Shown one piece after another: positions 1 through 7,105 of a stretch of DNA of 22,633 nt (its first letter is position 1; the number at the start of each line of letters is the position of its first letter). The translations under genes were made by a program, and so were the position numbers. The notes beneath the pieces are model-generated. The model did not search any database and was not told the origin of the DNA. It worked only from the letters and a program-made list of their open reading frames with translations. Origin of the DNA: a virus; IMG/VR virus record IMGVR_UViG_3300022539_000238, positions 1-22,633 of that record, one strand, 5' to 3'.

Positions 1-553
1 GGCACTTCTCAACCCAATAGTCGCGGCTGTTCGTTCGCTGTGCCAGCTGCCGCCCGCATTCCCGATTTGTCCCTTGCAGGTTTTTTAGTTCATCCCGGGC
101 CTGCGCCAGTTCGGTTAACGCCTTAGAGAGCGGATGCTTAGGACAGGACTCGATGTGCTCTGCCATCACAGCGAAGTTTTCCGTGCCCGTTCCCGCTGAA
201 TATTTGTAGCCGCAGTATCCGCATATTTGAGTTTGGGCGGCCATCCGCTTTCGCAATTGCGCCAGCTCAGCGCGGGCCTGTGCCAAGTTTCTATCGCGTC
301 CCTCGGCTATCTCGATGAAGAATTGACGTGATGTCTCTAGTCTGTCATGTTCTTTTGCCAGTGCATCACGGGCAGTGCAGGCGTCAGTGAGCGCCGCATC
401 CAATTTGTTTGTCCTGATCTTTGCGTGCGCCAGTTTGTCACGGACTTGCACCAGTTCCTTCCTGCACTCCATTGCTTTGCGGAACCATAACTGTGCTATC
501 CGCTTTGTGTCGGTCAGTTCATCACCTGGCCGCTCGATCGTTTGTTCTGTCAT
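1..553 (-). CDS. Coiled-coil protein with embedded zinc finger (C-terminus outside window)
   Basis: The frame is open from an ATG at 553 to the left edge, giving 184 visible residues. An SD (GGGGAG) lies just before the ATG. Residues 20-105 are charged and alanine-rich in heptad style (for example LAQARAELAQL), suggesting a long coiled coil. A zinc-finger-like knuckle follows: C111-x2-C114 and H133-x3-C137. A second coil begins after it (LTELAQARDEL). I do not recognise a family with a known job. The layout suggests a structural or adaptor role, but that is inference. It overlaps the end of the upstream gene by about 30 bases, so the two are probably co-transcribed. Confidence 0.75.
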   Translation of the reverse strand, partial: MTEQTIERPGDELTDTKRIAQLWFRKAMECRKELVQVRDKLAHAKIRTNKLDAALTDACTARDALAKEHDRLETSRQFFIEIAEGRDRNLAQARAELAQLRKRMAAQTQICGYCGYKYSAGTGTENFAVMAEHIESCPKHPLSKALTELAQARDELKNLQGTNRECGRQLAQRTNSRDYWVEKC

Positions 554-719
554 TGCTCCCCTTTTTTTGCGCTTCCATCACCTCTGCCTCGGCCCACTCC
601 AATAGTGCCGCTCGATATTCCCGTTCCTTAGCAACCGCCGCCCGTCGCGCTTGAAGTTCCACGAGCCACAGTTGCTCAGTTTCGGCGAGTAGTGCTTTGA
701 CTATTTGTTTGGTTATCAT
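522..719 (-). CDS. Small charged helical protein, 65 aa
   Basis: The protein starts MITKQIVKALLAETEQL and is almost entirely predicted helix, rich in Ala, Glu and Arg with a basic tail. The ATG at 719 sits in an ATGA overlap with the stop of the reconstructed upstream zinc knuckle, which favours this start. The same frame stays open to an ATG at 788, but the residues before 719 (RRTGAGPRG and similar) look out of frame. No family is recognised. The 3' end overlaps the next gene downstream. Confidence 0.55.
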   Translation of the reverse strand: MITKQIVKALLAETEQLWLVELQARRAAVAKEREYRAALLEWAEAEVMEAQKKGSNDRTNDRAAR

Positions 720-788
720 GAGTCCTCGCGGGCCTGCTCCAGTTCGGCGCGCAGCGCCGCACAGCGGACATGACTTCAACTCACTCAT
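716..788 (-). pseudogene. Short zinc-knuckle gene with an apparent one-position frameshift
   Basis: A good SD (GGAGG, 7-base spacing) precedes the ATG at 788. The first residues, MSELKSCPLCGA, match the start of Lar-like zinc ribbons. After that the frame in use turns into a Gly/Pro/Arg run, while the neighbouring frame reads LRAELEQAREDS then stop, a typical heptad tail like those in nearby proteins. That stop overlaps the next ATG as ATGA. I infer a frameshift near 750-755, either a real mutation or a sequence error. The alternative is one 88-residue ORF from 788 to 522 read without any shift. Confidence 0.4.
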
Positions 789-1009
789 ACGTCACCTCCA
801 TCAGCTCCACGCGCATGGAAGTCGCCCCCCTCGCTGGCGGCGTCCACGCCTTCACCGTATTGCCGACCGTCATCATGCCGAGCAGCACGGCCAGCGGCGC
901 GGCGACGTTCAACCGCCCGTCGCCGTCGCCGTCGGCAGCGACGAGGGTGAAGCGGCGCTCGTCGTCGTCGAGCAGGACGACTACTTTGGGTTCCCGGTAT
1001 CAATCTCAT
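781..1009 (-). pseudogene. 75-residue protein broken by an apparent single-base frameshift
   Basis: The ATG at 1009 overlaps the upstream stop as ATGA, a normal arrangement here. Read straight, the product becomes an arginine-run artefact. Skipping one C of the CCC run (988-990 on the plus strand) gives a balanced protein: MRLIPGTKVVVLLDDDERRF at the start, then a GDGDG turn, a hydrophobic stretch (APLAVLLGMM), and an end in VELMEVTYE. That frame stops at 781-783, overlapping the next start in the usual way. The restored protein looks like a small beta-rich fold of unknown function. The defect may be real or a homopolymer error. Confidence 0.5.
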
Positions 1010-1893
1010 GGCGATTCTCTCCAGGCGCGACCGTCCAGCAGGTGGCCGGCGCGCTTCTTGCCGACGCGAATCATCGTCACAGTTTCCTTGTAGGACGGAT
1101 CACATGAACCAGATACATGCATGAACCGTATCCTAGAGCCCCAGTTGGTGCGACCTTGCCAAGTAGATAGTGTACTCTTATGCTCCTCGTTCTTGTACGG
1201 CATCCAAGCGCCCCAGGCTTTGAAAAAGTAGGCAATGCCATTCTCTTGGCAAAAGTCCCGCGTCCCCCTGTGCCAGTCGGGATGCGACGGCCTGGCTCCT
1301 GGCCCCGATTCTCCCCCAGATATAATTTGCGATACGAACTCCCAGCCCGTCCAGTCCACCGGCCCCAGCGCAGGCTCGTAGGAAACGAACTTGACGGCGG
1401 CTGGACACCGCTCCAGATACTCGCGCCGCTCGTCGGCTGTGGCCTGATTCTCAACGCTGACGCCGAGCCAGAGATTTCGTTGAGGTTCTTCTGCCTTGCT
1501 TCCATAAGCGGCCCGCAGCTTGGCGTAATACTCACACATAACAGGGGCCATTCTCCCTGGTCGTTTAGTTAGAATTTGGTAGGTATGCTGTGGTGTATCT
1601 CGTGTGACCTTGAGTACACGGAATATGAATGGCTCAAGCACATCTTCGTGGAATAAGTCGCCCATCGAGCACACAAAATAAATGGTTGGCTTCTTGCGCC
1701 TCAATGGTATATCGAGCCTGTCAGGGTGCAATGTCACATCGAAGTGATGAGGCGCTTCAGGGTAGCCATGCCTGCCTGCCAGCCTGCGAGCCATGCGCTT
1801 GGCATAGCAGTGAGTACAGCCGAGCGAACAGGGCGTACAGCCGGTCACGGGATTCCAGGAAAATTGCGTCCACTCAATTTTGGTCTTGGCCAT
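1006..1893 (-). CDS. Phage Gp37/Gp68-family (DUF5131) radical-SAM-like protein
   Basis: The protein has 295 residues, a normal full length for the family. The N-terminus (KIEWTQFSWNPVTGC) and the motif C22-x3-C26-x2-C29 match the DUF5131/Gp37/Gp68 family. The cysteine spacing is that expected for a radical SAM [4Fe-4S] cluster. Further family features are YQILTKRP near residue 105, LWLGVSVE near 142, and ISGGESGPGARP near 190. The biochemical role of the family is not established, though it is common in phages. The start is fixed by AAAAGGAG before the ATG. It sits in the leftward operon and its stop overlaps the next start (ATGA). Confidence 0.9.
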   Translation of the reverse strand: MAKTKIEWTQFSWNPVTGCTPCSLGCTHCYAKRMARRLAGRHGYPEAPHHFDVTLHPDRLDIPLRRKKPTIYFVCSMGDLFHEDVLEPFIFRVLKVTRDTPQHTYQILTKRPGRMAPVMCEYYAKLRAAYGSKAEEPQRNLWLGVSVENQATADERREYLERCPAAVKFVSYEPALGPVDWTGWEFVSQIISGGESGPGARPSHPDWHRGTRDFCQENGIAYFFKAWGAWMPYKNEEHKSTLSTWQGRTNWGSRIRFMHVSGSCDPSYKETVTMIRVGKKRAGHLLDGRAWRESP

Positions 1894-1917
1894 TTCTCTC
1901 CTTTTCTCATTTGCGCC

Positions 1918-1951
1918 GAGGCGGGCTCAGGTTAGCGAGCCTCCACCCGCC
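1918..1951 (-). repeat. Intercistronic GC hairpin
   Basis: GGCGG (1920-1924) pairs with CCGCC (1947-1951), continuing inward as GCTC/GAGC. It lies between a gene end and the SD of the DUF5131 gene. There is no U-tract in the leftward direction, so it is more likely an RNA-stability or translation-insulating element than a terminator. Confidence 0.5.
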
Positions 1952-1955
1952 CCGG

Positions 1956-2063
1956 CTACCAAGCCGCTTGCGCCCAAACCTCGAAGTCACGGGCCAGGAA
2001 ACCCATATTTTGCAACTCCTCAAAAGACGAAAGCAGATGGTTCCTATTGTCGTGCTTTCCCAT
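1956..2063 (-). CDS. Hypothetical 35-aa microprotein
   Basis: A short frame begins one base after the stop of the 129-residue gene upstream and reads MGKHDNRNHLLSSFEELQ, ending AQAAW. The composition is protein-like and amphipathic. No strong SD is visible (only GGAA), so translation would depend on coupling to the preceding gene. A GC-rich hairpin (1920-1951) follows, as after many real genes in this cluster. Function unknown. Confidence 0.45.
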   Translation of the reverse strand: MGKHDNRNHLLSSFEELQNMGFLARDFEVWAQAAW

Positions 2064-2064
2064 G

Positions 2065-2454
2065 CTAGTTCCACAGTGCCAGCGCCGCGAAACCCGGGTT
2101 GCATTGCTCCTCCATTACCTCCTGGCGTGCATGAACGCGCCAATCGTCATTCCTTGCCATTGCAGCACCAAGTGAGGCAATTCTAGCAGTAGACACATCA
2201 CGGAGACTGTCTGGCAAAGTCTTCGCTGTCATCTTCTCAACCCACTGCTGGTGTCCATTCTCTGCTAATTCAACCGAGTCGTACATTTCCACGATCACGA
2301 GCTTGCCGCCATTATATGCTGGATGCGCAACTGCCGTTTCATACGGTTGCTCCGAATCTGAGACGGCACAGGTGTCTATGAAAAGATCACCTTCATCGTA
2401 GCGGTCAATGGCCCGCACGTCATAACTTGCTAGCATATTCGTAAAGTTAAACAT
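2065..2454 (-). CDS. Conserved-looking phage hypothetical protein, 129 aa
   Basis: The start at 2454 has AAGGAG five bases upstream. The protein is acidic and soluble. The middle (VSDSEQPYETAVAHP, then GKLVIVEMYDS) and the following helix (ENGHQQWVEKMTAKTLPDSL) resemble a small protein seen in many phages with no assigned role. There is no signal peptide and no membrane segment. It is coupled to a 35-residue frame directly downstream. Confidence 0.75.
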   Translation of the reverse strand: MFNFTNMLASYDVRAIDRYDEGDLFIDTCAVSDSEQPYETAVAHPAYNGGKLVIVEMYDSVELAENGHQQWVEKMTAKTLPDSLRDVSTARIASLGAAMARNDDWRVHARQEVMEEQCNPGFAALALWN

Positions 2455-2469
2455 ATTCTCTCCTTTTCA

Positions 2470-2945
2470 TTATGCCGACGGGATGCGCCGCCGGTGCTGT
2501 TGGTGGTGCGGTACAGCGGCAAAGTCGGCCCTGCTTTCTCTCAATCACAGATCGCGCTTACCTCCGCCGCCCGCACCATACCCATGAATTGTCAAGATCA
2601 CAGAGGCAGGCCAGGTTCCCCACGCTGGCTCCCAGGTCGTCCCGTACTGGGATCGCCCATCCATTGCCCAGGTATTGTTACCTCTGCCTCTGTGAAGGCG
2701 CGGGGCCGGTCTCAATCCGGCCAACCTGTGCACAAGTGCCCGGTGCTGGGCCGTTTCACTACTCATCAGAGGCCATCCTGACTTTCGATCCTTGCTGTGC
2801 TCTGCGAGTCGCTTGCACCCACTGCGTTTCATCCTGGCAACGCCGCCCGCGCCAAGTTGTTATTGTCAATCTCTCTCGGTTCTTGGTGAAGTGGCTACCT
2901 TGCCCCGGTGTAGCCACGATTTGCTCTGCCGGGCCAGAACATCAG
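2470..2945. other. Gene-poor stretch rich in inverted repeats; one doubtful ORF
   Basis: Three perfect inverted repeats are visible: TCACAGAGGCAG (2598-2609) with its complement at 2684-2695; GGCCGG/CCGGCC at 2704-2722; and GTGGCTAC/GTAGCCAC at 2891-2917, just past the end of the leftward 379-residue gene. One leftward ORF (2832 to 2545) crosses the region and ends in a Trp/Gly-rich section (DGRSQYGTTWEPAWGTW). It lacks an SD at either possible ATG, so I do not call it as a gene. Best described as a candidate structured RNA or cis-acting DNA region. Confidence 0.45.
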
Positions 2946-2947
2946 GT

Positions 2948-4087
2948 CTACAGCCAGTCCATAACCTTCGCAGGGTCGCAGCCCTGGAAATCTGGCTCGC
3001 TGGAGATATTCTGCAACACCACCGGCGGAGGCCCTGCAATACCCTTGGCCTTGAATCGTTTCACTGCCTCATGGAACATCTCAGGATAGTCTTTGTACGC
3101 CTCTGGGACGGCTTTCTTAGTACTGGCACTTGTCGTTGACGTGCCCTCACTCTCGGTACCCTCCGCCTCGGCCGCGGCATGTGCCGCCGCTTCATTGGCG
3201 AAGATCTCCACCAGTGCGGGAACGTTCAGTCGCCCCACATCTCCGCTGCTACGTGATGTGTACACTGCATCCACGCGGGGGTCTGGCACAAGCACTAAGC
3301 GGCCCCAGATGGGTTTGCTCCACTTGGTGGCTAGAATTTGGAGACACTTGCTCAGTTTGCCGCTCTCGGTGTCAAAGCGAGTGCCCCGTCCGATAGGTTG
3401 GTATTTCTTGGGGTCGCTTTCCCCAAGTGCACTCCACAACACAGCGCGGCGCTTCCACATCACGGATTGCTCATAGTCAGCGTCTTTGTACTTGTTCCTG
3501 CTGGGTGCATCCTCGTCCACCCACGACCCAATCAGTTCCCGCTGTTTTGTCTCAGTAGCAGCCACGTCTTGCCCAAGTTCCAACAGTTCATCCATTGGGA
3601 ACCCAGGGTTGGCGAATCCAAGTTTATTTGCACTTGCCGCTACAGCCGCAGGGAGTGCAATCATGTGAATCTCATGCCGCGCTTTGTTGCTGCGCAGAGT
3701 TGCGACTTGTGCCGCGAAAGTGGCAGGGTCACCGAACGGGTTATTGTCTTGACTTACGTTGAGGAGGTTAGCGGCCGACGTCTCAAACCTCCATTCTTGG
3801 TCAGGGCGTTTGAGCTTCCCGAAACTCTCGACGCCCAGAGTCGCAATTGCCTCCCGGCACTCCTCGAACGTCTTGAAGAAAAACCGATACCAGGGGCCAC
3901 TGCCTGTCACGAGGGAAGGTGTAACTCCTTCGCTCTCAACCACGCTTGCATCCAGTTCGGCAAGGAATGAGTAGGCGATACCGCCACTCCAGTACCCGAT
4001 GAGATCGGATGTCATAACCCCGCCGACTGGGATTCGTACTTCCTCGTCGCTGAGGAAATCTAAGCCTTTCAATATGTCTGTCATCAT
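2948..4087 (-). CDS. Hypothetical 379-aa protein with FLSD motif
   Basis: This is one of the largest proteins in the window. The ATG at 4087 follows AGGAG with 8-base spacing. The N-terminus has the motif KGLDFLSDEE (residues 7-16), nearly repeated inside the 304-residue protein at 7797-8711. The body is globular, with regions such as FFKTFEECREAIATLG, MWKRRAVLWSALGES and WGRLVLVPDPRVDA. Residues about 305-330 form a low-complexity Ala/Glu/Ser/Thr linker before a C-terminal tail ending PEDFQGC-like and VMDWL. No catalytic motif is recognised. A nucleic-acid-binding role is possible but unsupported. Confidence 0.8.
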   Translation of the reverse strand: MMTDILKGLDFLSDEEVRIPVGGVMTSDLIGYWSGGIAYSFLAELDASVVESEGVTPSLVTGSGPWYRFFFKTFEECREAIATLGVESFGKLKRPDQEWRFETSAANLLNVSQDNNPFGDPATFAAQVATLRSNKARHEIHMIALPAAVAASANKLGFANPGFPMDELLELGQDVAATETKQRELIGSWVDEDAPSRNKYKDADYEQSVMWKRRAVLWSALGESDPKKYQPIGRGTRFDTESGKLSKCLQILATKWSKPIWGRLVLVPDPRVDAVYTSRSSGDVGRLNVPALVEIFANEAAAHAAAEAEGTESEGTSTTSASTKKAVPEAYKDYPEMFHEAVKRFKAKGIAGPPPVVLQNISSEPDFQGCDPAKVMDWL

Positions 4088-4097
4088 TTGCGTTCTC

Positions 4098-4178
4098 CTA
4101 TTCTGATATGGATTGAATATTAGGTGCTTCTGGGTCTATGTTGGGATTGCCAGTCCTGTAATGTACACTAGCGGGCAT
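4098..4178 (-). CDS. Hypothetical 26-aa microprotein
   Basis: A very strong SD (AAAAGGAGGTG) runs almost into the ATG at 4178. The frame reads MPASVHYRTGNPNIDPEAPN and ends ISE at a TAG ten bases before the next ATG. The SD quality and fit between neighbours argue for translation, but the SD-ATG spacing is unusually short. Function unknown. Confidence 0.45.
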   Translation of the reverse strand: MPASVHYRTGNPNIDPEAPNIQSISE

Positions 4179-4205
4179 CACCTCCTTTTCTCTCTCTGTT
4201 GCACT

Positions 4206-4412
4206 TTAAGAACTCGACGTTGAACTTCTATGAGCAAACAGACAGGCTGAGAGTAATGAAATACTAAGCGCCTGCCAAAAGGTGACCGTAGTCAGACCGA
4301 AGATTTCTGGCATGAGCGCATTCCACAAGTAGTAGACAGGGAGTGCCATTAGAAGCGCCAATGCTACAGCCAGAAACACAAATCCGATTACGTCAGCGAT
4401 AATTGCCTTCAT
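4206..4412 (-). CDS. Small two-pass membrane protein, 68 aa
   Basis: MKAIIADVIGF starts a first membrane helix (about residues 5-28, ALALLMALPVYYLW). A short loop (NALMPEIFGLTTVTF) leads to a second helix (WQALSISLLSACLF) and a polar tail of serines. The start at 4412 is preferred because AAGGAGG lies 8 bases upstream; a GTG at 4421 lies inside that SD. Proteins of this layout are frequent and uncharacterised in phages. It could act in the host inner membrane, but nothing marks it as a holin. Confidence 0.75.
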   Translation of the reverse strand: MKAIIADVIGFVFLAVALALLMALPVYYLWNALMPEIFGLTTVTFWQALSISLLSACLFAHRSSTSSS

Positions 4413-4508
4413 TTTTTTCACCTCCTTTTCTCAGTATGGATTACTTGCCTGCCCACAGCGTTTCAACCCGAGTGAGGCATCAGGTGCGTAGGCTTGGCCC
4501 GATCCGAA

Positions 4509-5111
4509 CTATGACTCCCTGTCGTTGACATCATAATCCGCTAATGCTGCTGATAGTATGCTGGCGAGCAGGGAGTTGAGACTGAGATCCTCCAACATTG
4601 AGCACGGAATTTTTGTCTTCATTTCTGCCTCGCCACGTTGGCCCCGAAATATATCCTCTTCATTTCCCACTTGGACCCCCAATGTTATCACACATATAGT
4701 TGGCATCTCTTTGTTTTCCGTTTTCCTCAATGCCCATATTGATTCAAATTCATCCTCTAACTGTTCTTCTTCGTCCATATATGCGGACAGAGCACTGTTC
4801 AAGTTAGAACGAATTCGGCTCAGGTTTAGGATTTCCCTGTGTAGTTCTATTTGTGCCTGCTCCAATGCCTTGTACTTTTTGGTCCAGTGGTCATACTCGC
4901 TTTTTATGAGGGCGAGTTCATGGAGTATAGACTCCATGTTCTCTCGTCGATTGTTCCAGCACTGTGCTACTTCCTCCTCTGACTTCTCCATTTTGAGGAA
5001 AACAACTGCTATCTGACAGGTGGGGCATTTGATGCGGCCTTCCCCGCTGACTGGATAGCGACTATATGCTACTTGTCCGCCGCAAAATGGACATGGCTTT
5101 AGTTCATTCAT
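4509..5111 (-). CDS. Lar-like zinc ribbon with C-terminal coiled coil, 200 aa
   Basis: The first 55 residues carry C7-x2-C10 and C29-x2-C32 and then a WNNR motif (52-55), the signature of the Lar/restriction-alleviation-like zinc-ribbon group. Residues about 60-140 form a charged coiled coil (IKSEYDHWTKKYKALEQAQI). The C-terminal third contains ICVITLGVQVG and ends acidic. Classical Lar modulates type I restriction, but most phage members have no tested function. The ATG at 5111 overlaps the previous stop by 8 bases. An upstream in-frame extension to 5189 has no SD and I reject it. Confidence 0.75.
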   Translation of the reverse strand: MNELKPCPFCGGQVAYSRYPVSGEGRIKCPTCQIAVVFLKMEKSEEEVAQCWNNRRENMESILHELALIKSEYDHWTKKYKALEQAQIELHREILNLSRIRSNLNSALSAYMDEEEQLEDEFESIWALRKTENKEMPTICVITLGVQVGNEEDIFRGQRGEAEMKTKIPCSMLEDLSLNSLLASILSAALADYDVNDRES

Positions 5112-5652
5112 ATTGCTTCTTTTCCTCCAAGTTCTTTCTAACGATAGCCGATAGCGATGTGCTAATCGTGCTTGCCCCTTCAATATCACGATGCTGAATC
5201 TTCTGCCAGGGACATAGAGTATCTGGTGCTTTGCGATCCTTCAGCCAAAGACCTACATCATAAGCCTCTCCCTTCAGCATGAAGTCCCACACGCTTTGGT
5301 CAAGGTCAAGTTTTATTGTAATCGGAAACCTAACTTCGTGCTCAGTTTCCTTCTCTGGCCCAAGGCAATTGCAGATATTCCTCGTGATGTCGTGGGCGAG
5401 AAGCGAGAACAGTTCATCGAGGCTATCTCGGAATCGCCCAATGGCTTCCTGTTCTGAGCAGTTGATGTCAAAGCCAACTTCGTAAATGAGGAAGTGGCGT
5501 GGCTTCTCAAATGGAGCGTTTACAATAGGACGAACCGGGAGAAAAGAGCCAAAATTGTCAGGATCAAGTTGATAGATAGTGTTGTCATCAGGTTTATCAT
5601 TTGGCTCAAATAGAATCCGAAGTGCCCTCTTTAGTTTTGATGTGAATTTCAT
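5104..5652 (-). CDS. Hypothetical 182-aa soluble protein
   Basis: The ATG at 5652 follows AAGGGGAAAG. The N-terminus is basic (MKFTSKLKRALRILF), the rest mixed alpha/beta with segments such as RHFLIYEVGFDINCSEQ and VRFPITIKLDLDQSVWDF. No family is recognised, and there is no membrane segment or signal peptide. It shares an 8-base stop/start overlap with the zinc-ribbon gene downstream, so the two are likely translated together. Bases 5136-5176 near its 3' end are a diverged copy of 5921-5954. Confidence 0.7.
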   Translation of the reverse strand: MKFTSKLKRALRILFEPNDKPDDNTIYQLDPDNFGSFLPVRPIVNAPFEKPRHFLIYEVGFDINCSEQEAIGRFRDSLDELFSLLAHDITRNICNCLGPEKETEHEVRFPITIKLDLDQSVWDFMLKGEAYDVGLWLKDRKAPDTLCPWQKIQHRDIEGASTISTSLSAIVRKNLEEKKQYE

Positions 5653-5666
5653 CAAACTCTTTCCCC

Positions 5667-5897
5667 TTATTCCTGCTCATTGGTTGGATAGAATGTATCT
5701 GGGTTGCGCCCTACAAACTTGGCAAAGGTCTCGGTAGGATCATCCCACCTGACTCCCCTTTTGCCAACCCGGTGGGATTTACCAGTATAGTACCATACGA
5801 CGGCGAACAGAACCAAGATCAATGTACCGCCGCATGCCATACATATCGTTCCAGTTCCTAGCGTTCCTAGCGGGAGCCAATCCATTAGCCAATTCAT
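5667..5897 (-). CDS. Single-pass membrane protein, 76 aa
   Basis: AAGGAG with 7-base spacing precedes the ATG. Residues about 14-38 (GTGTICMACGGTLILVLFAVVWYY) form one membrane helix, followed by a basic stop-transfer stretch (TGKSHRVGKRGVRW) and a polar tail. This predicts N-out/C-in topology in the inner membrane. No lysis or superinfection-exclusion signature is visible. Confidence 0.75.
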   Translation of the reverse strand: MNWLMDWLPLGTLGTGTICMACGGTLILVLFAVVWYYTGKSHRVGKRGVRWDDPTETFAKFVGRNPDTFYPTNEQE

Positions 5898-5922
5898 TTT
5901 TATTCTCCTTTTCTCTCAGTTT

Positions 5923-6108
5923 CTAACGATAGCGATGCGCTAGTCGTGCTTGCCGTTGCCGCTTGCGTCTAACGCGCAGTGCGCGATGCCAGCCGTGCGG
6001 TGGGCGCTGGCTACGCCTATGCTTGCTGCTACCGGCGGCGCGCCTCTTGCCTTCCTCGCCGCCGCCGAGGGCAGTTACCAGCCGTTCAAACCAGTTACGC
6101 CTTTTCAT
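5923..6108 (-). CDS. Very basic 61-aa protein
   Basis: The start is supported by AGGAG six bases upstream and overlaps the previous gene by 14 bases. After MKRRNWFERLVTALGGGEEG the chain is dominated by Arg, Lys and His and ends RQARLAHRYR. Such composition fits nucleic acid or membrane-surface binding, but no fold is recognised. Its last bases, including the stop, belong to a repeat also found at 5136-5176. Confidence 0.55.
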   Translation of the reverse strand: MKRRNWFERLVTALGGGEEGKRRAAGSSKHRRSQRPPHGWHRALRVRRKRQRQARLAHRYR

Positions 6109-6337
6109 TGCTCTCTCCTAGAACCTCGACAATCTCTGCAAGTGATGCACGGCAAGGAATCTCCTCTCCAGGTATCCAGGCCCCACTCAAGACCCCGAGG
6201 CCACCAGTAGACTCTTCTGCGGGTGCAACGGGAAACCATGCTTCCTCGTCAGAATCGAAATCCCGAAGTGCTATGGCAATGAATATCCCCTTGCGTCGAT
6301 GCTCAATTCTCAATCTTTGTCCCTGCTTGATCTTCAA
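6095..6337 (-). CDS. Hypothetical 80-aa protein with TTG start
   Basis: No ATG fits. AAAGGAG followed by 7 bases leads to a TTG at 6337 that overlaps the upstream stop as TTGA, so I choose it over an SD-less ATG at 6388. The protein begins KIKQGQRLRIEHRRKGIF, a beta-rich basic part (it resembles a small SH3-like or PilZ-like barrel only loosely), then turns acidic (DFDSDEEAWFPV) and ends in a helix (LAEIVEVLGES). Function unknown. Confidence 0.65.
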   Translation of the reverse strand: MKIKQGQRLRIEHRRKGIFIAIALRDFDSDEEAWFPVAPAEESTGGLGVLSGAWIPGEEIPCRASLAEIVEVLGESNEKA

Positions 6338-6657
6338 CGGCTGTCTCCTTTCACCACCGCTATGGCGGCGCGTGCGATTGCATTGCATTGATGAAATATC
6401 TTTAGTATATCATTAGCGTCGCCCCACGGGGGATACTTTAGCGCCGCGATTTTCTCCAGCGCCTCCAGCATCTGCGGCGCTGCGAGGATGAGGCGGAAAT
6501 CTGCTTCTCCTTCTGGACAAGGTTCCAGGTGGTGTTGATGATGAGTAGAGAAGACATTCCATTTTGTCCATACCTGACAAATGATACGGGTCTCATCTTC
6601 GTTGGTGATCTCGCGATAGTGTTTGCCGCAGTCGCCGCTAGCCCTCCAGGTCGTCAT
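6334..6657 (-). CDS. Hypothetical protein, paralogue of the adjacent upstream gene
   Basis: The 107 residues begin MTTWRASGDCGKHYREITNE and contain GEADFRLILAAPQMLEALE. Both match the neighbour at 6638-7105 (MTTWKDGGDYGRYSREITDE, GEANFRLILQAPQMLEALE). This pattern is common in phage early regions (ANARLIAAAPELLEAL-type proteins) with no known role. The shorter C-terminus lacks the extra domain of its paralogue. It overlaps the neighbour by 20 bases, consistent with a tandem duplication. Confidence 0.75.
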   Translation of the reverse strand: MTTWRASGDCGKHYREITNEDETRIICQVWTKWNVFSTHHQHHLEPCPEGEADFRLILAAPQMLEALEKIAALKYPPWGDANDILKIFHQCNAIARAAIAVVKGDSR

Positions 6658-7105
6658 GGTGTTTCTTTCCCTCCATTATCTCATCACGGATGAGCCGTGT
6701 CATCAGTATAGAACTCATGTTAAACTGCGCGGCGAATTCTTTTATATTTCTGCCAAGAATAAGCCCCTTGCGGATTATTGTCAGCATTTCATCTGGTGTA
6801 GGCTTTGCTGCTGCTATGGCGGCATTGGCAGTGCTGCGCACTGGCTGCCAATCTGTCCAGTCCACTGATCCATCGCGGACTTCCATCATGTTATCTGCCT
6901 TGTCGCGAATAGTCTCCAGTGCTTCCAGCATCTGCGGCGCTTGCAAGATGAGCCGAAAGTTGGCCTCGCCGTCGGGCCAGGGTTCGTCACCGTGTCCATA
7001 TCCGCTTTGCCGTGTACGGACGTGGCAAATAACCCGTCTGCCCTTTTCGTCGGTGATTTCGCGGCTATATCTGCCATAGTCACCGCCGTCCTTCCAGGTG
7101 GTCAT
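6638..7105 (-). CDS. Hypothetical protein with C-terminal HTH-like domain, paralogue of 6334-6657
   Basis: The 155-residue protein has AAAAGGAG before its ATG. Residues 1-95 are shared with the downstream paralogue. Residues about 100-150 (TPDEMLTIIRKGLILGRNIKEFAAQFNMSSILMTRLI, read in parts) look like a small helix-turn-helix, with EFAAQFNMSSILMTRLI as the putative turn and recognition helix. It could therefore bind DNA where the shorter copy cannot. The HTH assignment is by eye only. Confidence 0.7.
   Translation of the reverse strand: MTTWKDGGDYGRYSREITDEKGRRVICHVRTRQSGYGHGDEPWPDGEANFRLILQAPQMLEALETIRDKADNMMEVRDGSVDWTDWQPVRSTANAAIAAAKPTPDEMLTIIRKGLILGRNIKEFAAQFNMSSILMTRLIRDEIMEGKKHHDDLEG

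Noticed and set aside
2545-2832. Leftward 95-residue ORF ending in a Trp/Gly-rich section
   Set aside because: Neither ATG has an SD, and the frame runs through perfect inverted repeats; kept only as a comment on the region.
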